From assembly GCA_050246995.1 (NCBI GenBank), contig JBFWVA010000007.1:124001-188000 (forward strand): 64,000 nucleotides of DNA. Reading direction: 5' to 3'. Under the pieces are notes generated by a model. That model saw nothing but the letters and a program-made list of their open reading frames with translations, did not search any database and was not told the origin of the DNA. A program made the position numbers and the translations under genes. Below, one piece after another: positions 7,805 to 15,672 of this stretch; within the stretch, counting starts at the first letter, position 1, and each line of letters opens with the position of its first letter. This DNA comes from SHVO01 sp050246995. GTDB taxonomy: Bacteria > Pseudomonadota > Alphaproteobacteria > Rhodospirillales > Rhodospirillaceae.

Positions 7805-10074
7805 ACGCGTCTTTCATCTCCGCCGACTCTTATTTCACCGACGTGATGCGCGAAATCGGCGCACTGCCCGCGCCCGAGCGCACCAAACTCTCACGCCGTT
7901 CCATCTTGAAAATCGGCGTCGCCGGCGGCGCGGGCCTTGTGCTCGCCTTCCAGATCGGCGGCGCCGGCAAAGCGATGGCCGCGACAGCCCCGGTGAAGGG
8001 CGAGTTCGTCCCGAACGCGTTCCTGCGCGTCGCGCCGTCGGGCCGCATCCTCATCTACTCGAAGAGCCCGGAAATCGGTCAAGGCATCAAGACCGCATTC
8101 CCGCTGATCATCGCCGAGGAACTCGATGCGGCGTGGACCGACGTGGACATTGAGCAGGCGCCAATCAATCCGGCCGTATATGGCCGCCAGAGCGCGGGCG
8201 GTTCGCGGTCGATCCCGCAAAGCTGGGACCAGCTGCGCCAAGCAGGCGCCGCGGCGCGCGCGATGCTCGTTTCAGCCGCCGCGAAAGATTTCCGCGTACC
8301 GGTGAGCGAACTGACGACGTCCGACAGCGAAGTGATCCATCAGACCAGCGGGCGTAAAATCGGTTACGGCGCTCTCGCGATCAAGGCCGCCGCGCAGCCG
8401 GTGCCGGACGTGAAGGCGTTGAAGCTGAAGACGCGCGATCAATACAAGTTGATCGGTAAGAGCTTTACCGGCGTCGACAACGCCGACATCGTGACCGGAA
8501 AGCCGTTGTACGGCATCGATTTGAAAATCCCCGGCATGGTTTATGCGACCTACACCAAGTGCCCGGCCGTAGGCGGTAAGGTGGCGAGCGCCAATCTCGA
8601 GGACATCAAGAAGCTGCCGGGCGTGAAGGATGCGTTCGTGCTCGAAGGCAACGGTCTCGTCGCCGAACTGATGCCGGGCGTGGCCATTCTCGCCGATTCC
8701 ACCTGGGCGGCGTTCCGCGCCAAGTCCGCGCTGCAAGTCAAGTGGGATGAAAGCGGCGCATCGAAGGATAGCTGGTCGGCCACGGTGGCCAAAGCGAAGG
8801 AAATTGCGGGACAGAACGGCAAGGAAGAACTGGTGAAAACCGGCGACTTCGACGGCGCCTACAAAGGCGCGGTGAAGAAAGTCGAAGCCTTCTACAGCTA
8901 TCCTTTCGTCGCACATGCGACGATGGAGCCGATGAACTGCACCGCGCACTTCAAAGGCGATAGCGCGGAAATCTGGGCCGGCACACAGACGCCGGAGCGC
9001 ATTCTGTCCTCCACAGCGAAGATGCTGGGCATCGCCGAGAACCACGTCACCGTGCACCAGATCCGCGCGGGCGGCGGGTTCGGACGGCGCTTGGTCAACG
9101 ACTACGCCGCGGAAGCCATCGCGATCTCAAAGCAGGCGGGCGGTATTCCGGTGAAACTTACTTGGACCCGCGAAGACGACATGGCGCATGACTTCTTCCG
9201 TCCGGGCGGGTTCCATTCGTTCAAGGCCGGCCTCGACGCGAACGGCAAGATGGTGGCGCTGTCGGACCACTTCATCACCTTCACCACGGACGGCAAGGCG
9301 CCAGTCACCGGCGGCAACATCCCGAAGGAAGAGTTCCCCTTCCCGATGACGGCCAATGGCCTGCTGACCCAAACCATGCTGCCGATGATGACGCCTACGG
9401 GGGCGTGGCGCGCGCCGCGTTCGAACACCAATGCGTTCGCGTTCCAGTCGTTCCTTCATGAAGTCTCGGCCGCGGCCGGGCGCGATCATGTAGAATTCCT
9501 GCTTGAGCTTTTGGGCGAAGCGCGCTGGCTGGTGCCGGGCAACGACGGTTCGCTGAATACGGGGCGCGCCGCCGATGTGATCAAGCTGGCCGCCGAAAAG
9601 GCCGGGTGGGGCCGCAGCTTGCCGAAGGGCCGCGGCCTCGGCATGGCCTTCTACTTCAGCCACGCCGGCCACTTCGCAGAGACCGCCGAAGTGAGCGTCG
9701 ACAAGAACAACAAAGTCACCGTCCACAAGGTGATCGTGGTCGGCGATATCGGCCCGATCATCAACATGAGCAGTTCGATCAATCAGACGCAGGGTGCGGT
9801 GATCGACGGCATCTCGACCATGAATCTCGAGCTGTCGATCGAAAAGGGCCGCATCGGCGAAGGCAACTTCGACGAATACCCGATCATGCGCATCACGGGG
9901 ATTCCTGAAGTCGAAACGCACTTCATCCAGTCGGAGTACGCACCCACGGGTCTTGGTGAACCGGCGCTGCCGCCGGTGGCGCCCGCTGTGGCCAATGCGG
10001 TATTCATGGCCACGGGCAGACGCATCCGCCAGATGCCGTTCTTCAAGGCGCTCAATATGCCCGCCTCGGCATAA
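7801..10074 (+). CDS. Molybdopterin-binding large subunit of IorAB-type oxidoreductase, Tat-exported
   Basis: A 757-residue xanthine-dehydrogenase-family large subunit of the membrane/periplasmic IorB type. A Tat motif (SRRSILKIG, residues 31-39) precedes a hydrophobic stretch, and the glycine-rich GGGFGRRL segment that contacts the cofactor is present near residue 430. The usual FAD subunit is absent, as in IorAB and related aldehyde oxidoreductases. No cytochrome c electron acceptor is encoded beside it, nor is an XdhC-type cofactor-insertion chaperone. The substrate (N-heterocycle or aldehyde) cannot be determined. A strong terminator follows at 10101. Confidence 0.88.
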   Translation: MNASFISADSYFTDVMREIGALPAPERTKLSRRSILKIGVAGGAGLVLAFQIGGAGKAMAATAPVKGEFVPNAFLRVAPSGRILIYSKSPEIGQGIKTAFPLIIAEELDAAWTDVDIEQAPINPAVYGRQSAGGSRSIPQSWDQLRQAGAAARAMLVSAAAKDFRVPVSELTTSDSEVIHQTSGRKIGYGALAIKAAAQPVPDVKALKLKTRDQYKLIGKSFTGVDNADIVTGKPLYGIDLKIPGMVYATYTKCPAVGGKVASANLEDIKKLPGVKDAFVLEGNGLVAELMPGVAILADSTWAAFRAKSALQVKWDESGASKDSWSATVAKAKEIAGQNGKEELVKTGDFDGAYKGAVKKVEAFYSYPFVAHATMEPMNCTAHFKGDSAEIWAGTQTPERILSSTAKMLGIAENHVTVHQIRAGGGFGRRLVNDYAAEAIAISKQAGGIPVKLTWTREDDMAHDFFRPGGFHSFKAGLDANGKMVALSDHFITFTTDGKAPVTGGNIPKEEFPFPMTANGLLTQTMLPMMTPTGAWRAPRSNTNAFAFQSFLHEVSAAAGRDHVEFLLELLGEARWLVPGNDGSLNTGRAADVIKLAAEKAGWGRSLPKGRGLGMAFYFSHAGHFAETAEVSVDKNNKVTVHKVIVVGDIGPIINMSSSINQTQGAVIDGISTMNLELSIEKGRIGEGNFDEYPIMRITGIPEVETHFIQSEYAPTGLGEPALPPVAPAVANAVFMATGRRIRQMPFFKALNMPASA

Positions 10075-10100
10075 ATCGCCGGTACGCGCCGCGTTCGGAA

Positions 10101-10124
10101 AAGGGGGCTTCGGCCCCCTTTTTT
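10101..10124 (+). terminator. Rho-independent terminator after the oxidoreductase pair
   Basis: An eight-base stem (AAGGGGGC/GCCCCCTT, 10101-10108 and 10113-10120) with a TTCG tetraloop is followed by an uninterrupted T run. It lies 27 bp after the large-subunit stop codon and 79 bp before the response regulator's start. Confidence 0.9.
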
Positions 10125-10202
10125 ATTTTCATTTGCGAGCGGGCGGATGTGAAATGTCACCTGGCGTGAGATCTCATTGCCGCGCTTTTGAGGAGAACGC
10201 GC

Positions 10203-10568
10203 ATGGCGAAGATTCTGGTGGTTGAAGACGACACGTTCACCGCCTCGGTGGTCGAGCGTATGCTGACGACCGGCGGACATAAAGTCGTGCGTGCGAAGGA
10301 CGGCCTGGAAGGCGTCGCGCTGACGCTGTCGGAGCACCCCGAACTCATCATCATGGATCTGGGCCTGCCGTCGATGAACGGGTGGGATGCGACACGCACT
10401 CTCAAGTCCGATCCGAAGACCAAGACAATCCCAATCCTGGCGCTGACCGCGAACTTGACGGCGGACGACCGCGAGGAAGCCTATAACGCGGGCTGCGATG
10501 CGTTTCAGACAAAGCCGGTGGACGCCGATGCGCTGCTCGCGCGCATCGCCGAGCTGTTGAAAGCGTAA
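10203..10568 (+). CDS. Single-domain response regulator, DivK-like
   Basis: A 121-residue stand-alone receiver domain. The acidic pocket (E8, D9, D10), the phospho-acceptor D52 (IIMDLGLP), T82 (ALTAN) and K104 (TKPVD) are all present. No output domain follows, so it must signal through protein contacts, as DivK and CheY-like proteins do. Resemblance to alphaproteobacterial DivK is clear in the MDLGLPSMNG and ALTAN stretches, but orthology cannot be proven without a tree. A GAGGAG ribosome site sits 8 bases before the ATG at 10203. No cognate kinase gene is nearby. It is convergent with hutC, whose stop codon abuts it. Confidence 0.85.
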   Translation: MAKILVVEDDTFTASVVERMLTTGGHKVVRAKDGLEGVALTLSEHPELIIMDLGLPSMNGWDATRTLKSDPKTKTIPILALTANLTADDREEAYNAGCDAFQTKPVDADALLARIAELLKA

Positions 10569-11315
10569 TTATCGGCTGGCCGTGCCGTGCGTTTGGAAAC
10601 GCGCGACGAGCACATGCTGGTCGCCCGGATAAATCAGACGCACATAGGTGACGTTGTAGGCATCGCGGCGCGTGCGGCGCTCGATGCACAGGCACGCCGC
10701 GTTGCGGCGGATCTTCAAGATGCGCGCGGTGGCGATATCGGCGCTGACGGCGAAGATGCGGTGCTCGGCTTCGTTCCAGGGAATCTTCGCGAGGAGCCAG
10801 CTGCCCGGCGGGACTTCGAGGAACATCTCGTCCTCGGCTTCCGGCACGGCGGCGAGATTGATGATGCGTTCTTCGAGCGCGTAGGGAACCGTGTCGGCCC
10901 AGTGCACGCAGGATATGATGAGCACGGGGGCGCCGATCTCGGCGCCGAGCTTGTCGGCTTCCTCGCGCGTCGCCTTGCCGACCTTGCGGGCTTGGATGTC
11001 GAAGCGGTAGAGACGCCCGCTGGCCTGCACTTCGGCCTGAATATCGTGGATCTCCAGAACAGTTTCCTGGCTGCGCGGCGCAGCGACCACCGTGCCGGCG
11101 CGGCGGCGGCGCACGACGAGGCCCTTTTCGACCAATGACCCGATCGCTTTGCTGACGGTCATGCGCGCGCAATCGAACTGCGCGGCGAGTTCGTGCTCAG
11201 ACGGCACCTTGGTGCCGGGCGCCCAGGCGCCCGACAGGATCTGCGATTTCAGATGATTTTGGATTTCCTGGTAACGCGGGAGCGATTCAGAAATCGTCTT
11301 CTTGCTATACTTCAT
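10569..11315 (-). CDS. hutC: HutC, GntR-family repressor of histidine utilisation
   Basis: A 248-residue GntR/HutC-type regulator. The winged helix-turn-helix spans about residues 13-78 (PRYQEIQNHL, PSEHELAAQF, ARMTVSKAI, GTVV) and the UTRA ligand-binding domain about 95-240 (ERIINL, RIFAVSADIATA). In characterised species HutC binds urocanate, which releases it from DNA. The assignment rests on the family match plus two half-site operators 18-42 bp before its own start, a matching palindrome in front of the divergent symporter, and another between hutF and hutI. The gene is separated from the structural hut genes by about 7 kb. Negative autoregulation is likely. Confidence 0.88.
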   Translation of the reverse strand: MKYSKKTISESLPRYQEIQNHLKSQILSGAWAPGTKVPSEHELAAQFDCARMTVSKAIGSLVEKGLVVRRRRAGTVVAAPRSQETVLEIHDIQAEVQASGRLYRFDIQARKVGKATREEADKLGAEIGAPVLIISCVHWADTVPYALEERIINLAAVPEAEDEMFLEVPPGSWLLAKIPWNEAEHRIFAVSADIATARILKIRRNAACLCIERRTRRDAYNVTYVRLIYPGDQHVLVARFQTHGTASR

Positions 11316-11332
11316 TTATCACTAACGCGAGC

Positions 11333-11357
11333 CTAGACATATTCGCAGTATGTCTAG
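11333..11357. promoter_or_regulatory. Paired HutC operator half-sites upstream of hutC
   Basis: CTAGACATA (11333-11341) and TATGTCTAG (11349-11357) form a perfect 9-bp inverted repeat with a 7-bp spacer. Compared with the fuller palindrome at 11503, each CTAG centre carries only one good half-site. The two centres are 21 bp apart, about two helical turns. Position 18-42 bp upstream of hutC suggests autorepression. Operator identity is inferred from the shared motif. Confidence 0.7.
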
Positions 11358-11502
11358 TCAATTCAGGAATATCCAGGCCATTTCAGGGATTTGGGCTCAA
11401 GTCTTCTTTAGAAATTTTTGCGCGGCGATTTAGCAGGGCTTTCGTCAGGATCGCCGCCGCGCAATGACGCAATAGTGCGAGACTTGCAGAAATTTCGCTG
11501 AC

Positions 11503-11520
11503 AATATGTCTAGGCATATT
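11503..11520. promoter_or_regulatory. HutC operator palindrome upstream of the symporter gene
   Basis: AATATGTCTAGGCATATT is an 18-bp near-perfect palindrome (8 of 9 pairs complementary) centred on CTAG, 48 bp before the symporter ATG. It is the best copy of the motif that recurs at 11333-11357 and 18063-18080. Confidence 0.75.
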
Positions 11521-11567
11521 GCGCCGCAAAGATCGCGGCACCGTTTGGGGATCTGTCGGGGGACAAC

Positions 11568-13007
11568 ATGACTTTGAATTTGATCGTCATCGCCATCTAC
11601 ATGGCTGTGATGGTGGGCATCGGCTGGTACTCCAAGCGCCGGGCCACCAATGAATCCGACTTCCTCGTGGCCGGACGCCGCTTGGGTCCAGTGCTTTACG
11701 CCGGGACCATGGGCGCACTGGTGATGGGCGGCGGCGCGACCGTGGGCGGGATCGGCCTTGCCTATCAACACGGCATCTCGGGCATGTGGCTCGCCTTCTC
11801 GCTCGGCTTCGGCGTGCTGGTGGTCAGCGTGACCATCGCTTCGCTGGTGAGCCGCCTCAAGGTCTACACCGTCAGCCAGATGCTTGAACTGCGATACGGT
11901 AAAGGCACCGCGGTGATCTCGGGCCTCGTCATGCTCGGCTACGCCTTCATGATCGCGGTGACCTCGACTATCGCTTACGGCTCGATCTTCCAGGTGCTGT
12001 TCGGCTTGGACAAGCTGCCGGCCGTGCTGATCGGCGGCGGTGTGGTGGTGCTGTACGCCTTCCTTGGCGGTATGTGGTCCATCACTCTCACCGACTTCGT
12101 GCAGTTCATCATCAAGACCATCGGGATCTTCGTGATCCTCCTGCCCGCGGCCCTGTTTGCGGTCGGCGGCTTTGACGGTTTGCACGAAAAGCTGCCGGAA
12201 AGCGCCTTCGACATCACCGAAATCGGCTGGGGCACGATCTTCAGCTATCTCATCATCTATAATCTTTCGATCGTCATCGGGCAGGACGTCTGGCAGCGCA
12301 TCTTTACAGCGCGCAGCGATAAGGTCGCCAAGTGGGCGGGCGCCGCGGCGGGCGTGTACTGCTTCTTCTACGCCATTGCCGGCGCTGTGATCGGCATGGC
12401 CGCGAAAGTGCTGCTGCCGCCGGACGTGAACCGCAACACCGTATACGGCATGGTTGTAGACAACGTTCTGCCGGCGGGGCTTTCGGGTCTTGTGCTTGCG
12501 GCGGCGCTGGCCGCAATCATGTCGGTGTCGAGCGGCACGCTCATCGCCTCGGCCACGGTCGCCAAGCAGGACATCGTGCGCGGCTTGAAGCACAAGCGCC
12601 TGAAGTCCGAAGAAGAGCAACGCGAGGAATCGCGCGACGAAGTGCGCGACAGCCGCTGGTACATCCTGTTCTTCGGCGCGCTCATGATCGCGATGGCCGC
12701 GGCGCTGAACGACGTGGTGGCCGCGATCACCATCGGCAGCGCCATCGTCGTCACCGGCCTGTTCGTGCCCGTCATCGGCGGCATGGTATGGCGCCGGGCG
12801 AACCTGCAGGGCACCATCGCCAGCATCGTCGCCGGCATCGTGGTGACCTTCGGCCACATGGCCTATGTCCAGGACGTCTATTCCGACAATTCGATCTTCT
12901 TCGGGATGGCGGCCAGCTTCATCGCCTACATCATCGGGACCCTCGTCACGAAGCCGACGGACCCGGCGGTCATGGCGGCGTGGGATGAGCGCGCGCGGCC
13001 TCAATAG
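11568..13007 (+). CDS. Sodium:solute symporter (SSS family), probable histidine or urocanate importer
   Basis: A 479-residue inner-membrane protein with about thirteen hydrophobic segments and SSS-family features: early GWYSKRRATNESDFLVAGR, the GATVGGIGLAY helix, YGKGTAVISG, and the sodium-site helix AAALAAIMSVSSGTLIA. Its start (ATG at 11568) follows a GGGGGA ribosome site. It is transcribed divergently from hutC and has the strongest copy of the presumed HutC operator just upstream, so import of histidine or urocanate is the most economical role. The substrate itself is inference; related symporters carry proline, pantothenate or other organic acids. A strong terminator follows. Confidence 0.82.
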   Translation: MTLNLIVIAIYMAVMVGIGWYSKRRATNESDFLVAGRRLGPVLYAGTMGALVMGGGATVGGIGLAYQHGISGMWLAFSLGFGVLVVSVTIASLVSRLKVYTVSQMLELRYGKGTAVISGLVMLGYAFMIAVTSTIAYGSIFQVLFGLDKLPAVLIGGGVVVLYAFLGGMWSITLTDFVQFIIKTIGIFVILLPAALFAVGGFDGLHEKLPESAFDITEIGWGTIFSYLIIYNLSIVIGQDVWQRIFTARSDKVAKWAGAAAGVYCFFYAIAGAVIGMAAKVLLPPDVNRNTVYGMVVDNVLPAGLSGLVLAAALAAIMSVSSGTLIASATVAKQDIVRGLKHKRLKSEEEQREESRDEVRDSRWYILFFGALMIAMAAALNDVVAAITIGSAIVVTGLFVPVIGGMVWRRANLQGTIASIVAGIVVTFGHMAYVQDVYSDNSIFFGMAASFIAYIIGTLVTKPTDPAVMAAWDERARPQ

Positions 13008-13099
13008 CGCTAAAAGGGAACCACCGGAGATACGTTCCGGCTGGGATGCCCGGGCTAAGAGGGGCTAGGGGAAAAAAAGGCCTAAAATCGCACAGCATA

Positions 13100-13134
13100 A
13101 CGCCCGCGGCTCCCATGGAACCGCGGGCGTTTTT
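13100..13134 (+). terminator. Rho-independent terminator after the symporter
   Basis: A ten-base perfect GC-rich stem (ACGCCCGCGG/CCGCGGGCGT, 13100-13109 and 13121-13130) with an 11-base loop, ending in TTTTT. It separates the symporter from the creatininase-like gene. Confidence 0.88.
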
Positions 13135-13175
13135 GTATTTAAATCACGCGCTGCCAATTCACACAGGGGACCTCC

Positions 13176-14084
13176 ATGAAACAGATCGTGCGTCTCGTTC
13201 TCGCAACCGGATTGATGTTCGGCGTTGCTTCCAGCGCCTTCGCGCAGGGCACGCCCGACGATGGCAAATCAGCCGGCGGCGGCGATTGCGCCAAGAACGC
13301 CTACAACTGCATCGCCACGGCTAATCCACTGCCGAAGAACGACACGGTGTGGATGGAAGACATGACCTGGATGGACGTGCGCGACGCCATGAAGGCGGGC
13401 AAGACCACAGTCATTATCGCCACCGGCGGCATCGAGCCGAACGGCCCCTGGATCAGACTGGGCAAACACAACTGGATCCTGACCAAGAACTGCGAGGCGC
13501 TGGCGCGCAAGATCAACGCGCTGTGCGCCCCCATCGTGAAGTTCTCGCGCGAGATGCAGATCGAGCCGCGGGTCGGGCACATGCTTTCGGCCGGCACCAT
13601 CAGTTTGGAAGAGTCCACCTATGAAGCGCTGCTGACCGATATCGCGCGCAGCTACAAGGTTAACGGGTTCAAGAAAATCTTTTTCATCAGCGACAGCGGC
13701 GGTAACGAGAAAGGTATGGCCGCCGCGGCGGCGAAGGTGAACGGCGGCGGCGTGCTGGCGGCCTGGATTCCTGAATACTACGACTACGCGTCGGTCCATG
13801 CGATGCTCGTGGAGAAGGGGTATGCGAAGAAAGGTTCGCAAGGCAGCGAATCCCTGCACGACGATTTCGCGATCTCGACGGAGCTGCTGGCAATCGATCC
13901 GAAGACGATCAATTTCGAGCAGCGCCAAAAGATCGGCAAGGCGACCATCGACGGCAACCAGCTCGATAAGGCGAAAGCCGACGCGATCACGAAGGAAATC
14001 ACCGAGCTGCGCGTCGCCAAGACGATTGAGGGCATCAAGAAAGCCGAGGCCGCGGGCGGCACGGTGATGCCGGTAAAGAAGTAG
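13176..14084 (+). CDS. Exported creatininase-family protein with altered metal-site motifs
   Basis: A 302-residue protein with a Sec signal peptide (cleavage after AFA, about residue 23) and a creatininase/creatinine amidohydrolase fold. The fold shows in GGIEPNGP (84-91), GHMLSAGTISLEEST (134-148) and SDSGGN (172-177). Classical members are cytoplasmic metal hydrolases with EQHG, GTD and NGH motifs. Here the paired positions read EPNG, KHN and SDS, so several usual metal ligands are replaced. It may be a distinct subgroup with other chemistry, or a non-catalytic binder. It lies between hut genes but has its own terminators on both sides and no visible HutC site. Confidence 0.75.
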   Translation: MKQIVRLVLATGLMFGVASSAFAQGTPDDGKSAGGGDCAKNAYNCIATANPLPKNDTVWMEDMTWMDVRDAMKAGKTTVIIATGGIEPNGPWIRLGKHNWILTKNCEALARKINALCAPIVKFSREMQIEPRVGHMLSAGTISLEESTYEALLTDIARSYKVNGFKKIFFISDSGGNEKGMAAAAAKVNGGGVLAAWIPEYYDYASVHAMLVEKGYAKKGSQGSESLHDDFAISTELLAIDPKTINFEQRQKIGKATIDGNQLDKAKADAITKEITELRVAKTIEGIKKAEAAGGTVMPVKK

Positions 14085-14101
14085 CTTTCAAAAAACAAAA
14101 A

Positions 14102-14140
14102 AGCCCGCATGTGAAAAGTCACATGCGGGCTCTTTCTTTT
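14102..14140. terminator. Bidirectional terminator between creatininase-like and NHL genes
   Basis: A perfect 13-base stem (14102-14114 with 14119-14131) around an AAAG loop, flanked by an A-rich tract on the left and CTTTCTTTT on the right. It can serve both convergent genes. Confidence 0.88.
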
Positions 14141-14148
14141 CTGCTGAC

Positions 14149-15291
14149 TTATTTAACCGCCGGCCCACCCGTTCTCGTGAACTTCTGCACGCGCCAGTCC
14201 TCGGAGGTGTAGAGATTGCCTTCGGAATCAAGGGCCACTTCGTGCGGGCGCATAAGCTCGCCGGCCCAGGAGCCGTACCAGCCGAACGTCCCGATGACTT
14301 TGCCGTCGGCGCGGTTCACGAAACGCACTTGGGAATTACCCATATCGTTGATGGCGAGCACCGACTGCTTGGCGTCGGGCCAGAACGCGATGGCGCCGAC
14401 AGAGCCGGACTGCAGCGTCTCTTTGTCGTAGATCCACTCGGTGACGAAAGTGCCGTCCTTCTTGAACACCTGGACGCGGTTGTTCAGGCGGTCGCAGACA
14501 TAGACGAGGCCGTCTTTGGCCACGCGCACACAGTGAGCGATGCGGAACTGCTGCGCCGGCGGAGCCTTCGGGTCATAAGGCCCGATGTCATTGTCCGTCG
14601 GCGGCTTGCCGTAGGCGCCCCACTGGCGCTTGAACTTGCCAGTGTCGGCGTCGAACACGATGACACGGTGGTTGCCGTAGCCGTCGGCGATGTAGACCTC
14701 GTTATCCGCCGGATCGACGAAGAAGTTGGCGGGACCCGAGAGCTGCGTCGTGTCGAGACTGCCTTTTGACGGACCGGGTTTGCCGATCTGCATCAAAAAC
14801 TTTCCTTCGGGGGAAAACTTGAGGACGAGCCCGTTCGCGGGTTCGCCCTTCTCGCCCGGACGCGTGGCGCTGCCGCCGAGCCAGATGTTGCCCTTATAGT
14901 CGACATACAACCCATGCTCGGCGCGCGGCCAGTCGTAGCCGTCGCCCGGGCCGCCGAACGAGCGCACAACGTTGCCGGCTTTATCGAACTCGACGACATA
15001 CGGCGCGGCGATACAGCACTTGCCGCGCTTCGGTGTCGCGGCCGCGCTCAAGGCGTAACGCGGGATCTCGGACGGGGCGTGATAGATGTAAACGTGATCG
15101 CGCGAGTCGACGAAGATCCCGCCGATCAGGCCGAAGGTCCAATTGTTGGGTAACGGAAGCTTGGGCCAGCTGGTGTCGATCTTGTACTGCGGCATGGGCG
15201 GCAGTGAATCGGCCGCGTGAACCGCCGGTGCGCAAAGCGCGAGTGAAAGGATCGCCAGCTGACGTGTGTGTTTGAGAACCGTTCGAATCAC
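14149..15291 (-). CDS. Exported NHL-repeat beta-propeller protein
   Basis: A 380-residue protein starting with a Sec signal peptide (cleavage after VHA). It then has repeated blade motifs of the NHL type: GLYVDYKGNIWLGG, FVDPADNEVYIADGYGNHRVIVFD, VRVAKDGLVYVCDRLNNRVQVF and EVALDSEGNLYTSED. A GTG at 15291 is favoured because GGGGGAG lies 9 bases upstream, better than the in-frame TTG at 15324. Six-bladed NHL propellers include peptidyl-hydroxyglycine lyases and many periplasmic proteins of unknown role, so no reaction is assigned. The divergent neighbour is a LysR regulator, and the 381-bp gap between them has several inverted repeats. Confidence 0.8.
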   Translation of the reverse strand: MIRTVLKHTRQLAILSLALCAPAVHAADSLPPMPQYKIDTSWPKLPLPNNWTFGLIGGIFVDSRDHVYIYHAPSEIPRYALSAAATPKRGKCCIAAPYVVEFDKAGNVVRSFGGPGDGYDWPRAEHGLYVDYKGNIWLGGSATRPGEKGEPANGLVLKFSPEGKFLMQIGKPGPSKGSLDTTQLSGPANFFVDPADNEVYIADGYGNHRVIVFDADTGKFKRQWGAYGKPPTDNDIGPYDPKAPPAQQFRIAHCVRVAKDGLVYVCDRLNNRVQVFKKDGTFVTEWIYDKETLQSGSVGAIAFWPDAKQSVLAINDMGNSQVRFVNRADGKVIGTFGWYGSWAGELMRPHEVALDSEGNLYTSEDWRVQKFTRTGGPAVK

Positions 15292-15672
15292 GGGTTCTTC
15301 TCCCCCAATTAAGACCTCAAGCAACAGACCGTACGGCGCGGGACCCGCGCAACGGAGCGCTTTTGAGATTTAGTTTAGGCCGCCTAAAACCCACGAATCA
15401 CGCAAGTCCGCGTGAGGCTTCGCGGAATCCCACCGCGATTCCAGGCACTTTACTGGTTTTAGTAAAAAGAGGGCATTTGGCTAATATTTAGGCGTTATAT
15501 ATATTTGGTCACTTTTTTTGCATATCGCATTGACGGGCGGATTTATTGCGTCTAGCGTTGTGTGCAGTGCAATAAACGTCGGTGTTTCTGGCGTTCGCTG
15601 ACGTCGGTCCGTATCGCAGCCGCGAGCGGCGTGTACTATGTTTTAACTGAGCTAAACCCGGGGGACAGATCC
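15292..15672. promoter_or_regulatory. Divergent control region between NHL protein and LysR regulator
   Basis: A 381-bp AT-richer gap with no convincing gene. It contains TTTAGG-CCG-CCTAAA (15374-15388), TTTACT-GGTTTT-AGTAAA (15449-15466) and CTAATATTTAG (15481-15491), three short inverted repeats within about 120 bp. They may be binding sites for the adjacent LysR protein, but they do not share one clean consensus. Confidence 0.4.

Noticed and set aside
11445..13004. A 519-codon frame opposite the symporter, rich in His and Asp
   Set aside because: The plus-strand symporter is unmistakable; the reverse frame is a composition artefact and would run through the HutC operator.
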